Shown piece by piece: positions 8,473 through 17,800 of a stretch of 64,000 nucleotides of DNA (the first letter of the stretch is position 1; the number at the start of each line of letters is the position of its first letter). The stretch is from Burkholderiales bacterium. GTDB lineage: Bacteria; Pseudomonadota; Gammaproteobacteria; Burkholderiales; Burkholderiaceae_C. Location: positions 124,001 through 188,000 of the forward strand of contig JACRPO010000001.1 in assembly GCA_016223165.1 (NCBI GenBank). The letters are read 5' to 3'. The translations under genes were made by a program, and so were the position numbers. Below the pieces are notes generated by a model. The model saw only the letters and a program-made list of their open reading frames with translations. It searched no databases and was not told the origin of the DNA.

Positions 8473-9141
8473 TCAACGGGGCTCGCGCGGACTCGAGGCG
8501 CCTGAAGCCGATGAGGCCGAGGAAGCCGATGAGGCCGATGAGGCCGATGAGGCCGATGAGGCGGATGAGGCCGACGATGCCGATGAAGCCATCGCCGCCT
8601 CGATCTCGAGCATCTTTTTCTTCGTCGCGATGCCGCCGGCCGCCGAGTGGCCGCCGAGCCGGCCACCGCCGGCCACGACGCGGTGACAGGGCACGACCAG
8701 CGGCCACGGGTTGCGTGCCAGCGCCACGTCCACGGCGCGCGCGGCGCCCGGGTTGCCCATCGCCTGGGCCAGCTCGTCGTAGGTGCAGGTCTGCCCCGGG
8801 GCGATGCGCCGTGTCGCCTCGTACACCTTGCGCTCGAACTGGCCGATGCCGGCCCAGTCCAGCGGCACGTCCTGCAGATCGGCCGCAACGCCTTGCAGCA
8901 GCGACTGCATCGCCGCCACCGCCTGCGCGATGAACGGTGGCCAGGGCGGCGGCGCCAGCTCGGCGCCGCTTTGCCACTGCAGCTCGGCGATCGTGGCCTC
9001 GCGGTCCAGCAGCGGCAGCAGCACGTGCGTCACCGCCTCGCCGCGCCAGGCGATGCCGAACGGCCCGAGCGCGGTGTCGAAGATCGCGCAGTGCCGCTCG
9101 GCCGGCAATGCGGCCTCGCCGAAGGGCAGGGGTGTCTCCAT
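8473..9141 (-). CDS. ogt: Methylated-DNA--protein-cysteine methyltransferase
   Basis: A 222-aa suicide DNA-repair enzyme that takes the alkyl group from O6-alkylguanine or O4-alkylthymine onto its own cysteine. The active site NPWPLVVPCHRVVAGGGRLGG contains the PCHRV motif, with the Cys at about residue 167. The helix-turn-helix part (FERKVYEATRRIAPGQTCTYDELA, GNPGAARAV) precedes it. The N-terminal domain is complete. The ATG at 9141 has AGGA about 10 bases upstream. After the family's normal end (KKKMLEIEAAM) the protein carries a tail of repeated Ala-Ser-Ser made by an in-frame 9-bp repeat. That tail is not expected to take part in catalysis. Confidence 0.93.
   Translation of the reverse strand: METPLPFGEAALPAERHCAIFDTALGPFGIAWRGEAVTHVLLPLLDREATIAELQWQSGAELAPPPWPPFIAQAVAAMQSLLQGVAADLQDVPLDWAGIGQFERKVYEATRRIAPGQTCTYDELAQAMGNPGAARAVDVALARNPWPLVVPCHRVVAGGGRLGGHSAAGGIATKKKMLEIEAAMASSASSASSASSASSASSASSASSASSASGASSPREPR
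8504..8592. repeat. 9-bp tandem repeat forming the Ogt tail
   Basis: Copies of GCCGATGAG (plus strand) and one-base variants follow one another with a period of 9 over about 90 bases. Read on the minus strand in the ogt frame they give Ala-Ser-Ser units. Sequence decay at both ends of the array suggests it is not very recent. Confidence 0.9.
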
Positions 9142-9344
9142 GCGGTCGCGATCCTGTGCAGGGGGTGGCATGCCGGCGGGGCCACGAGGGGTGACGCCCG
9201 CAGCCGGATGAACATCCGCATGCAGCGGGGCGCGATGATGCAGCAGGCGTGCGCGCGGTTCGGCGCGATCACGGGCCGACCCTCCCCTCAGTATGTGATC
9301 ATGATCGGCGCGCCCCAAGCGTGAACACGAGCGGCGCGCGCCCC

Positions 9345-10730
9345 ATGACCCCGACCCTCTACGGCCCCCTGCACTGGGAGATGACGCTGCGCGGCGCGGT
9401 GGCGGGGCTGCTGCTGTTCCACACGCTCAACCTGGCGCTGCACCGCGGCCGCGCTTCGGCGCGCCTGGCGCTCGGCGGCTTCACGGTCGGCGTGTTCGGC
9501 TACGTGTTCTGCCAGCAGGCGGACGTGCTGCTCGGCATGCCGCGGCCGCTTGCGGTGGCCTTGCTTGCCGCTGCGGTGTCCGCGCCGGTCTGGATGTGGC
9601 TCGCCGCGCGTGCGCTCTTCGACGATGCCTTCCGCTTCACCTGGCCATGGTGGGCGGTGATCGCCGCCACCGTGGCGGCGGGCCTCGGCGCCAACCTGCC
9701 GCACTTTCCGGCCGGCGACGGCCCCTTCGCGCCGCCGCCACCAGGCTCGTGGGCGTGGGAGCTGGGCGCCACGCAGATGGTGGTGCGGCTGCTCAGCACC
9801 GCGCTCGCGCTGTGGGAGGTGACGCGCGGCTGGCGCGACGACCTCGTCGAGCCGCGGCGCGCGGCGCGGCGATGGGTGGCGATGGGCATCGGCGGCTACG
9901 CGACCGTGGCCTTCGCCATCGAGATGGCCGTCCAGGGCCAGGAGGTGGGGCGCCTGCTGCCGGCGCTGCACATCGCCGGCATCGGGCTCCTGGCGCTGGG
10001 GCTGGCCATCCTCGTGGCGCTGCGCTCGCTGGACGACGTACTCGGCGGCGCGGCCGGCGTGCCCGTCGTCGCCGGGCCACTGCTGGCGGCGACGCCGTTG
10101 GCCGGTGGAGCGCCCGGCGCGACCGGCGCGACAGGCGCGACAGGCGCGACAGGCGCGACAGGCGCGTCAGGCGCGACAGACGCAGCCGCAGTAGGCGCGA
10201 TAGCGGCGCCAGCAGCGACAGGTTCGGTCGACGCGATGTCCACGATGGGCGCGGCCGCGACGCCGGCCGCGCATGCCCCGCTGCAGCCCCAGCCCGCCAC
10301 TGCCAATGCCACCGCCATCGCCGCCCCGAGCCCGCGCGTCGCCGAGGCCCTGGCGCGACTGCAGCGCGCGATGACCGTCGAGCGGCTGTACCGGCGCGAA
10401 GGGTTGACGCTGGCCGCGCTCGCGAGCGAACTGGGCCAGGGCGAAGCGGCGCTGCGCGCCCTCATCAACCAGCAACTCGGCTTTCGTAACTTCAACGACT
10501 TCCTGCACAGCTACCGGCTGCAGGAAGCCGCCCTGCGCTTGGCCGGCGACGACCGGCCGGTGCTGACGATCGCGCTCGAGTGCGGCTACGGTTCGATCGG
10601 CCCGTTCAACCGCGCCTTCAAGCAGCGCTACGGCATCACGCCGACGGAGTTCCGTGGCGCCAAGCGGCTGCCTCAGGTGCCTCAGGTGCCTCATATGCCT
10701 CAGGTGCCTTTCAAGGCGGGCGGCGGCTGA
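9345..10730 (+). CDS. Membrane-anchored AraC-type regulator
   Basis: A 461-aa protein. The N-terminal 240 residues hold about seven hydrophobic helices (from AVAGLLLFHTLNLAL to IAGIGLLALGLAILVAL). The C-terminal 110 residues are an AraC/XylS DNA-binding domain: LTLAALASELGQGEAALRAL, then NDFLHSYRLQEAALRL and the second helix-turn-helix IALECGYGSIGPFNRAFKQR, closing with GITPTEFRG. The two parts are joined by a linker that includes seven Gly-Ala-Thr(Ser) triplets. The ATG at 9345 begins MTPTLYGPLHWEM. Regulators with this plan are thought to sense a membrane or periplasmic signal. The fatty-acid hydroxylase gene just downstream is a plausible target. The C-terminus is extended by Gln-Val-Pro repeats. 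Confidence 0.9.
   Translation: MTPTLYGPLHWEMTLRGAVAGLLLFHTLNLALHRGRASARLALGGFTVGVFGYVFCQQADVLLGMPRPLAVALLAAAVSAPVWMWLAARALFDDAFRFTWPWWAVIAATVAAGLGANLPHFPAGDGPFAPPPPGSWAWELGATQMVVRLLSTALALWEVTRGWRDDLVEPRRAARRWVAMGIGGYATVAFAIEMAVQGQEVGRLLPALHIAGIGLLALGLAILVALRSLDDVLGGAAGVPVVAGPLLAATPLAGGAPGATGATGATGATGATGASGATDAAAVGAIAAPAATGSVDAMSTMGAAATPAAHAPLQPQPATANATAIAAPSPRVAEALARLQRAMTVERLYRREGLTLAALASELGQGEAALRALINQQLGFRNFNDFLHSYRLQEAALRLAGDDRPVLTIALECGYGSIGPFNRAFKQRYGITPTEFRGAKRLPQVPQVPHMPQVPFKAGGG
10116..10178 (+). repeat. 9-bp tandem repeat, 7 copies, coding Gly-Ala-Thr
   Basis: Seven head-to-tail copies of GGCGCGACA or one-base variants lie in frame in the linker of the AraC-type regulator and encode a collagen-like (Gly-Ala-Thr) run with one Gly-Ala-Ser. 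Confidence 0.95.
10672..10710 (+). repeat. 9-bp tandem repeat, 4 copies, coding Gln-Val-Pro
   Basis: Copies of CCTCAGGTG (third copy CCTCATATG) sit in frame at the 3' end of the AraC-type gene and add Pro-Gln-Val units after the normal end of the DNA-binding domain. Confidence 0.95.
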
Positions 10731-10731
10731 G

Positions 10732-10756
10732 CGGCCGGGCATCCTTCGGCCCGGTT
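10732..10756 (+). terminator. Possible terminator after the AraC-type gene
   Basis: CCGGGC and GCCCGG form a stem around ATCCTTCG and are followed by TTT. The T run is short, so termination is uncertain. Confidence 0.35.
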
Positions 10757-10853
10757 TCGCGACGAATCGGCCAGGGTCGGCGACGTTTCGGCGAGCCCGC
10801 CGCGGCGCGGCTGCGCAGCATCGACTCCCTCATCCACCACCGGGAGCCCTGCC

Positions 10854-11645
10854 GTGCATCCACCCCCCTTCGAAACCGTCGCGATGACCGTTCTCGGCAT
10901 CGACCTGCTGCGCTACCTGCTTGCCGCCGGAGCCGCATGGCTCGTCGTCTTCGTGCTGCTGCGCCGGCGGCTGGCGGGCCGGCGCATCCTCGGCGCCGCG
11001 CCGCGCCCGGGCCAGGTGCGTCACGAGCTCACCTACTCGATGGCCACGGTGTTCGTCTTCGCGGCCCATGGGCTCTTGACCTACCTGCTGGCCGAAGCGG
11101 GGCGGCTGCAGCTGTATGCCGAGGCCGCGCGCCACGGCTGGGCCTGGTGGTGGCTGAGCCTGGCCGGCGTCATCGTCGCGCACGACGCCTGGTTCTACTG
11201 GACACACCGGCTGCTGCATCACAGGCGCCTCTTCGCCGCCGTGCATGGCGTGCACCATCAGTCCCGGCACCCCACGCCCTGGGCGGCGTACAGCTTCCAC
11301 CCGCTCGAGGCCTGGGTGCAGGCCGCCTTCCTGCCGCTCTGGCTGGCTCTCGTGCCCACGCACACCGGGGTCGTCGGGCTCTTCCTGCTGCACATGATCG
11401 TGCGCAACGTCATCGGCCACTGCAGCCACGAGCTGATGCCGCGCAGCGCCGTGCCCGGCGGCTGGCTCGGCTTCATGACGCCGGTGTCGCACCACCACTA
11501 CCACCACGCCCACAACCGCGGCAACTACGGCCTCTACTTCACCTGGTGGGACCGCTGGTGCGGCACCGAGGACCGCGAGTACCAGCGGCTCGGGGCCGGC
11601 AGTGCCGGCGCGCCGCCCGCGCGCGCTGGCAGGAGCGCGGCCTGA
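10854..11645 (+). CDS. Fatty acid hydroxylase / sterol desaturase family
   Basis: A 263-aa integral membrane diiron enzyme of the fatty acid hydroxylase superfamily, which oxidises lipid alkyl chains or sterol-like rings. The three histidine clusters are present: HDAWFYWTHRLLHH, HGVHHQSRHPTPWAAYSFHP and HHHYHHAHNRGNYG. At least three hydrophobic helices are seen (LLRYLLAAGAAWLVVFVLL, ATVFVFAAHGLLTYLL, WWWLSLAGVIVAH). The start is GTG 10854, with GGGAG about 8 bases before it; ATG 10884 is an alternative. The end after GTEDREYQRL is a low-complexity Ala/Gly tail. The substrate cannot be told. Confidence 0.9.
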   Translation: MHPPPFETVAMTVLGIDLLRYLLAAGAAWLVVFVLLRRRLAGRRILGAAPRPGQVRHELTYSMATVFVFAAHGLLTYLLAEAGRLQLYAEAARHGWAWWWLSLAGVIVAHDAWFYWTHRLLHHRRLFAAVHGVHHQSRHPTPWAAYSFHPLEAWVQAAFLPLWLALVPTHTGVVGLFLLHMIVRNVIGHCSHELMPRSAVPGGWLGFMTPVSHHHYHHAHNRGNYGLYFTWWDRWCGTEDREYQRLGAGSAGAPPARAGRSAA

Positions 11646-11682
11646 AAGCCGCGGCATCGACGCTCGTGGCACGCGTGGCTGA

Positions 11683-11718
11683 GCTCGGGCCTCAGCTCGG
11701 GCCTGCGCTCGGGCCCGC
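11683..11718. repeat. 12-bp tandem repeat, 3 copies
   Basis: Three copies of GCTCGGGCCTCA or close variants stand 38 bases beyond the stop codon of the hydroxylase gene. Confidence 0.85.
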
Positions 11719-11739
11719 GCATGTGCCCGCGGGTCGACG

Positions 11740-11753
11740 GTGTTTGCCCTGAT
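11740..11753 (+). promoter_or_regulatory. 14-base sequence shared with the dppB upstream region
   Basis: GTGTTTGCCCTGAT occurs here, 107 bases before the solute-binding protein gene, and again at 19967-19980 before the permease gene at 20019. It could be a common regulatory site of the two parts of one transporter. No sigma factor consensus can be fitted with confidence. Confidence 0.35.
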
Positions 11754-11860
11754 GAGGCGGTCCTGGGCCGGCGCCGAGAATGGGCCGGGTCGACGCGGCG
11801 CGCGATGCGCCGCGTCCCCGTTCTCCCCGAACGCCCGTTTGTCGCGACAGGACCTCGAGA

Positions 11861-13447
11861 ATGAAGATCACCCGCCGCCTGCTCGGTACGGCCGTGCTCA
11901 CGGCCGCTGCGTTTTCCTTCGGCCCGGGCGTGCTCGCCCAGGGCAAGGTGCTGCGCGTCGTGCCGCACAGCAACCTGGCCGTGCTCGACCCGATCTGGAC
12001 CACCGCGTACATGAGCCGCAACCACGGCTACATGATCTACGACACCCTGTTCGGCACCGACGAGAACGGCAAGGTCAAGCCGCAGATGGTGGACACGTGG
12101 TCCGAGAGCCCGGACAAGCGCCTGTGGACCTTCAAGCTGCGCAAGGGCCTCGAGTTCCACGACGGCAAGCCGGTCACCGGCGAGGACGTCATCGCCAGCA
12201 TCCAGCGCTGGGGCAAGCGCGACGCCATGGGCAGCGCGCTCATGCAGTTCGTGCAGCGCATGGACTCGCCGGCGCCCGACACGTTCCGCATCTTCCTCGG
12301 TGAAGCCAACGGCTTCATGCTCGAGGCGCTCGGCAAGCCGAGCTCGAACGTGCCCTTCATCATGCCCAGGCGCATCGCCGAGACCGACGCGTTCAAGCAG
12401 ATCGAGGAGCACATCGGCTCCGGGCCCTACGTCTTCAAGCGTGACGAGTTCAAGCCCGGCGACAAGGCCGTCTACACGAAGTTCGCCAAGTACGTGCCGC
12501 GCGCCGAGCCGCCCAGCGGCACCACCGGCGGCAAGCGTGTCTACGTCGACCGTGTCGAGTGGAACCTGGCGCTGCGCGACGCGCAGGCGCAGGTGAGTGC
12601 GCTGCAGAAGGGCGAGGTCGACATCATCGAGGCGCTCGGCTTCGACCACTTCGAGACCGTGAAGGCCGACAGCACGCTGCAGATCCCGAAGTGGAGCAAC
12701 CTCGGCCTGCAGTACATGGCGCGCTTCAACCACCTGCACAAGCCCTTCGACAACCCGAAGGTCCGCCAGGCGGCCATCGCAGCGTTCAACCAGGAGGCCT
12801 TCCTGCGCGCCCAGGTGGGCGTGAAGGACCTGTACAAGTCGTGCGGCTCGATGTTCATCTGCGGCACGCCCTACGGCAGCACGGCCGGCAGCGACATCCA
12901 GATGAAGAGCAACATGAAGAAGGCGCAGGACCTGCTGAAGGCGAGCGGCTACGACGGCACGCCCGTCGTCATCATGAAGCCCACCGATCTCGCCAGCATC
13001 CAGAAGCTGCCCGACGTGGCCGCGCAGCTGCTGCGCCAGGCCGGCTTCAAGGTCGACCTGCAGGCCATGGACTGGCAGACGCTGGTCGGCCGCCGCGCCA
13101 AGAAGGACCCGCCCGAGAAGGGCGGCTGGCACATGTTCCTCACCGCCTGGCAGGCCTTCGACGTGTGGAGCCCCATCGGCAGCGCGATGATGGACACGCG
13201 CGGCGAGAAGAGCACCTGGTTCGGCTGGGCCAGCGACGACAGGATGGTCGAGCTGCGCAACCAGTTCATGCGCGCCACCGACGACGGGACGAAGAAGAAG
13301 CTCGCCGAGCAGATCCACGCCCGCGCCTTCGAGGTGGGCACGCACGCGATCCTCGGCGAGTACAGCCAGCCCGTGGCGGCGCGCAAGAACATCAGCGGCT
13401 TCTTCGTGCACAACGGCAACATCTACTGGAACCTGAAGAAGGATTGA
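11861..13447 (+). CDS. Peptide-type ABC transporter solute-binding protein
   Basis: A 528-aa periplasmic binding protein of the SBP_bac_5 (DppA/OppA) family. The signal peptide is MKITRRLLGTAVLTAAAFSF, cut near VLAQ. Family signatures are visible: DTLFGTDENGKVKPQMVDTW, the fold motif WTFKLRKGLEFHDGKPVTGEDV, and IGSGPYVFK. Length fits the family. The ATG at 11861 follows CGAGA weakly. A strong terminator follows the gene, so it is probably transcribed alone. No permease is adjacent; the dppBC/DF-like genes at 20019-23572 are the likely partners. The ligand (peptide, opine or other) cannot be told from sequence. Confidence 0.92.
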   Translation: MKITRRLLGTAVLTAAAFSFGPGVLAQGKVLRVVPHSNLAVLDPIWTTAYMSRNHGYMIYDTLFGTDENGKVKPQMVDTWSESPDKRLWTFKLRKGLEFHDGKPVTGEDVIASIQRWGKRDAMGSALMQFVQRMDSPAPDTFRIFLGEANGFMLEALGKPSSNVPFIMPRRIAETDAFKQIEEHIGSGPYVFKRDEFKPGDKAVYTKFAKYVPRAEPPSGTTGGKRVYVDRVEWNLALRDAQAQVSALQKGEVDIIEALGFDHFETVKADSTLQIPKWSNLGLQYMARFNHLHKPFDNPKVRQAAIAAFNQEAFLRAQVGVKDLYKSCGSMFICGTPYGSTAGSDIQMKSNMKKAQDLLKASGYDGTPVVIMKPTDLASIQKLPDVAAQLLRQAGFKVDLQAMDWQTLVGRRAKKDPPEKGGWHMFLTAWQAFDVWSPIGSAMMDTRGEKSTWFGWASDDRMVELRNQFMRATDDGTKKKLAEQIHARAFEVGTHAILGEYSQPVAARKNISGFFVHNGNIYWNLKKD

Positions 13448-13467
13448 AGCGACCCGGGTCCGAGCGA

Positions 13468-13496
13468 GAACCCGCCCGCGTGGCGGGTTCTTCGTT
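13468..13496 (+). terminator. Intrinsic terminator after the solute-binding protein
   Basis: A perfect 9-bp stem, GAACCCGCC with GGCGGGTTC, around the loop CGCGT, followed by TTCGTTC. It lies 21 bases past the stop codon. Confidence 0.75.
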
Positions 13497-13542
13497 CATG
13501 GACCATGCTCCCACGCCACCACGCCACCACGGAGTCACATCG

Positions 13543-14403
13543 ATGAAGATCGCATTCCTCGGCACCGGCCTCATGGGCACGGGCTTCGTCCGCCGCATGC
13601 TCGCCAATGGCCACGCGGTGCAGGTCTGGAACCGCAGCGCCGCCAAGGCGCAGGCGCTGCAGGCCCAGGGTGCGCGCGCCTTCGCCGATGCCGCGGCGGC
13701 CGTGGCCGGCGAGGGTGGAGTCCAGCGCGTGCACCTCTCGCTCGCCGACGACGCCTCCGTCGACGCCGTGCTCGAGCCGCTGGCGGCGGCCTTGCCGGCC
13801 GGCGCGTGCATCGTCGATCACACCACCACCGCGCCCACGCCCACCGCCGAACGCGCGGCGCGCTGGCAGGCACGCGGCCGCCCCTTCGTGCACGCGCCGG
13901 TCTTCATGGGCCCGGCCAACGCGGCCGAAGGGACGGGCGTGATGCTGGCCTCGGGCGCCAGAGCGCGCTTCGACGAGCTGCTGCCGGACCTGCAGGCCAT
14001 GACCGGCAAGGTGGTCTACATGGGCGAGGCGCCCGAGCGCGCCGCGGCCTTCAAGCTGCTCGGCAACCTCACGATCCTCGGCCTCATCGGCGTGCTCGGA
14101 GACGTCAACCGGCTCGCGCATGCGCTGGGCATGAACGCGCGGGAGGCCTTCTCGCTCTTCGAGCACTTCAACCCCGGCAACACGCTCACCGCGCGCGCCG
14201 GTCGCATCGTCTCTGCCGACGTGACGCAGCCCTCGTTCGAGATGACGATGGCGCGCAAGGACGTGCGCCTGATGCAGGAGGAGGCGCAGCGCGGCGGCCA
14301 GGGCCTCTTCGTGGCGCCGGCCTTGGCGGCGATGCTGGACGCCGGCATCGCGCGCGGCCAGGGCCACCTCGACGTCGTCGCGGCGGCGCGCGTCGCGGGC
14401 TGA
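13543..14403 (+). CDS. NAD(P)-dependent beta-hydroxyacid dehydrogenase
   Basis: A 286-aa enzyme of the 3-hydroxyisobutyrate dehydrogenase family. The Rossmann nucleotide motif is at the N-terminus (IAFLGTGLMGTGFVRRML). The substrate-binding segment DHTTTAPTPTAE matches the family's D-x-ST-T pattern. FVHAPVFMGPANAAEGTGVMLASG corresponds to the conserved substrate loop, and the catalytic Lys is in AAAFKLLGNL. Oxidation of a short beta-hydroxy acid, or reduction of the matching semialdehyde, is expected; the exact substrate is unknown. It starts at ATG 13543 after a small period-8 repeat (CCACGCCA). It stands between two genes of other function and forms no obvious pathway. Confidence 0.9.
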   Translation: MKIAFLGTGLMGTGFVRRMLANGHAVQVWNRSAAKAQALQAQGARAFADAAAAVAGEGGVQRVHLSLADDASVDAVLEPLAAALPAGACIVDHTTTAPTPTAERAARWQARGRPFVHAPVFMGPANAAEGTGVMLASGARARFDELLPDLQAMTGKVVYMGEAPERAAAFKLLGNLTILGLIGVLGDVNRLAHALGMNAREAFSLFEHFNPGNTLTARAGRIVSADVTQPSFEMTMARKDVRLMQEEAQRGGQGLFVAPALAAMLDAGIARGQGHLDVVAAARVAG

Positions 14404-14449
14404 GAGAGGCGCCGCGGTCGCCGGCGCCGGCACCGGTGGCCGGCTCGAC

Positions 14450-14824
14450 ATGGCTTCGCGGCACCGAGTGCGGGAGGTGCGGCAGGTGCGGCAGGTGCGG
14501 CAGGTGCGGCACCACTACCACGTCTACGTCGTGGAGCTGTCCGAGCGCGTCTGGGGCGAGGCGCGCTTCCGGCGTGCCAACCCGCAGTACGCCTTCGCCA
14601 AGCCCTGCGTCTACGTGGGGATGACCGGCCTCGACCCGGACCTGCGCATGGACAAGCACAAGGCCGGCATCCAGAGCAACCGCTACGTCTTCACCTACGG
14701 CCTGCGCCTGCTGCCGGCGCTGTACGAGGTCTACAACCCGATGCCCTACGACGCGGCGCGCGAGATGGAGGTCGAGCTCGCGATCGGCCTGCGCGAGGCG
14801 GGTTATGCGGTCTGGCAGGCCTGA
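14450..14824 (+). CDS. GIY-YIG-like small protein
   Basis: A 124-aa protein. HYHVYVVEL and PCVYVGMTGLDPDLRMDKHKAG resemble the paired strands of the GIY-YIG nuclease fold, and EMEVELAIGLREAGYAVW gives the closing helix with a conserved Glu. The first tyrosine motif is degenerate (VYVVEL), so activity as a nuclease is unproven. The N-terminus contains repeated Val-Arg-Gln made by a 9-bp repeat. The start at ATG 14450 is uncertain; no later in-frame ATG precedes the first fold strand. It follows the dehydrogenase gene by 46 bases. Confidence 0.7.
   Translation: MASRHRVREVRQVRQVRQVRHHYHVYVVELSERVWGEARFRRANPQYAFAKPCVYVGMTGLDPDLRMDKHKAGIQSNRYVFTYGLRLLPALYEVYNPMPYDAAREMEVELAIGLREAGYAVWQA
14477..14512 (+). 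repeat. 9-bp tandem repeat, 4 copies, coding Val-Arg-Gln
   Basis: Four copies of GTGCGGCAG (the last ends CAC) are in frame near the start of the GIY-YIG-like gene. Confidence 0.92.
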
Positions 14825-14839
14825 GCCGTCAGGCGAGCC

Positions 14840-17800
14840 TCACCGCGCCAGCAGCAGGCGGTCGAACAGCTGCACGCCGCCGGCGCTGCCCAGCGGCACC
14901 ATCAGCGCCGCGACGAGCGGCTGCTCGAGCAAGGGTGCGAAGGCGCCGGTGGTGTTGCCCTCGACGGCGGCGATCAGCTGCTTCAGCGGCTCGGCGAGCT
15001 TCTCGCGCCCGCCGCCCGCGCCGCCCAGCCACAGCAGGTCGGCGCGCATGCGTGCCAGCGCCGCGTCGCGCAGGTTCTCCGCGCTCAGCTTGAGCGCCAC
15101 GGCCAGCACCAGCAGGCCCATCAGGTAGATCGCCGCGGTCAGCACGATCGGCCAGGTCACGGCCCAGCTGTCGAACAGGCGGCTGCGCGCCATCACCAGC
15201 AGGCCGAGCACGACGAAGGGCGCGACGATGAGGGGCGACACAGCCTGCGTCTGGCGGGCGACGAACTCGATGCTGATCCAGTCGTCGAGCAGCGTGTGCA
15301 CGCGCGGCGAGGCCGGCTGCGTCCTCTCGAGCCCCTCGGTTCCTCCGGCCCCCCCGCTCCGCTGGGTGCCCTGCAGCCCCTCCATCCCCTCGGACTCGCC
15401 GGCGCGGTCGCCGCGGTCGCCGGGGTCGGCGGCCATCGCCTGTGCGATCTTCTCCTCGATCTCGGGGCCCAGGTCGCGTGCGAAGCGCGCCACCACCTCG
15501 GGCGGATAGCTCGCGCGGCCGCGGCCCAGCGCCCACAGCAGCCGGCAGGTGGCGAGCGTCGCATCGGCCACGGCGAGCACGAGCGCCGGCAGCGCCGCCA
15601 GTGCCGCCACGAGGCCGGCGAGGACGATGGCGCGGTGCTCGGTGCCGCGCACGGGCACGTCGGGCAGCGTGGTGCCGGTGAGCACCACGAACAGCACCGT
15701 CGCGCCGACCACCGTGAGCGCGTACCAGAACAGCACGCGCACGAGCCGCGGCGTCGGCTCGCTCAGCTGGCGGAAACGCTGCCAGACCACGGCGAACTCC
15801 ACCCGACCGGCGGCGGGCAGTCTCCAGGCGAGCAACGAATGGCGCTGCAGCCAGGCGCCCGCGCGCCGGGTCGGACCCGGCGCCTCGCCTGGGACGGACG
15901 GCGATAGCGGCGCCGGTGCCAGCGGCCGCCAGCCCAGCCACTCGTCCTGCGCCCGCGTCAATGCGCGCGCGCCATCGGCGTAGAGGTCCAGCGAGACCAG
16001 CACGACGAGAAAGGCGATCAGGTTCAGGAAGTGCGAGGGCCAGCCGCTGATGCCGTCGAGCCAGCGCAGCGGCTCGCCGTAGCCCGGCAGCCCCGGCCCG
16101 GCCAGCCACCACGCACCGCCCAGCAGGGCGACGAGGATGAGCAGCGAGAGCAACGAGAGCGGTGAGAGCAGAGAGAACACCGGCGAGGCGTGCCCGCGCC
16201 CGGCCGCGCCGCCCGCGTCGTGCCCGCTCGGCGCAAACATGCGCAGGCCCGGCGAGAGCAGGCCCACCGCGGCGCCGCCGAGCGCCGACCAGGCCAGCGT
16301 GCCGGCCAGGCCGAGGCTGGCCGGCGCGGCCGTCTCCAGCACCGAGGCGGCGGCGAAGCCGAGCCACAGGCCGTAGCCGACACCGAGCCAGGGGGCGAGG
16401 TGCATCGGTGGGCCGGCAGGCACGCCCGGTCCACCGGTGCCGCTGGTGCCACCGCTGCCGCCGGGCGCGATGGAACCCTGCTGCCAGCGCGCATGCGCGG
16501 CGCGCAGCACCGGCGTCGAGGGCCACAGCAGCAGCCCCAGCGTGAGCACGGCCAGCCCGGCCGCGAGCAGGATCGACGTGCCCGACCCGGGCCGCTGCTG
16601 GCGCTGCGCGCTGGCGTCGAAGCCGCCGATGGCGACGGCGCCGTTGCGCCCGATCTCGTATACAGAAGGCGACTGGATCGCCGCCTGCGTCGCGCGCTGC
16701 ACGATCTCGCAGGCGCGCGTGCAGGCGGCCATGCGCGCCGCGAGGTAGGCGGCGGTCTGGTAGACGTCGCGCAGCGGCGGCGCGCCCTCGTGCACCTGGC
16801 GCCGGCCGCGCACGAGGCTGCCGTCGGCCGCCGCCTCGAGCACCGGCGGCATCTTCAGCGGCAGGCTCGAGGCGACGACGAGGTTGCGCGTGAACGGCAG
16901 CACGCGCGGGTGCACGAAGCGCGCGTCCATGTCCGTCGTGAAGAACACCTTGTCCGGGAAGGTGTCGTGCAGCGCCTGCAGCACGAGCAGCTTGTCGTGC
17001 ACGTCGTTGGCGAAGATGCCGATGGCGCCGATCGGCCCGCCGCCCTCGGCCGATTCGCTCGCCTTCAGTTCCTCGGCCATGCGGCGCAGGTAGTCGAGCT
17101 GGTCGCGCGCCTCCGGCCACTCGACGGCCGCCGCTTCGTCCTTCGGCTTGGCCGCAGGCGGCGTGCGCTCGGTGGTGCCGTCGCGTACGGTGACGCCGTC
17201 GATGCCGCGGAAGAAGTAGGCTTGGTCGACGCGGCTGATCTGCGGGCCGTTGGCGAGCAGGTGGCGCATGCGCCGATCCAGGCCGCGCGCGTAGATGGAA
17301 TCGCTCTCGACGATGGTGACGACGCGCCGCTTCGACTCCGCCGGCAGCCGCTGCAGCACCTCGGAGGCGAGCAGCGTGGCCACGGTGATGTCGGCGCCGA
17401 TCGTGCGCGTGAAGGGCACCTCGCGCTCGGCTTCGCTGAGGCGGGCGCGCTCGGGGACGATGCCGGTGAAGTAGGAGGTGAAGAACTCCGGCACCGTGTG
17501 GCCGTAGCGGCGCAGCAGCGGCAGGTCTTCGTCGGAGATGGTCGCCGCCGGGCTGTAGAAGCGCGCCTGCGCGAGCAGCCGGTAGCCGTTGGCGAGCGAG
17601 GCATCGATGTTCTCCGGCGCCTGCGCGCGCCGCGCCAGCGCCGCCTCGAGGCCGTGCAGCAGCAGGTCCAGGCCGTCGGAGGACGAGGGGCCGATCACCG
17701 CCAGCCGCGGGCAGGCCTGGCGGCGGCAGGCGATGACGGTGTCGAGCAGGCGGGCCACGCCGTCGAGCTTGGGGCCCGGCAGCGCGGCCTCGTCGACCCA

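Noticed and set aside
8504..8592. Short-spaced repeats that could suggest a CRISPR array
   Set aside because: The units are 9 bp without spacers and are translated in frame within ogt.
11667..11682. TGGCACG-type sequence after the hydroxylase gene as a sigma-54 promoter
   Set aside because: The -12 GC is missing at the right spacing, and no gene start is close.
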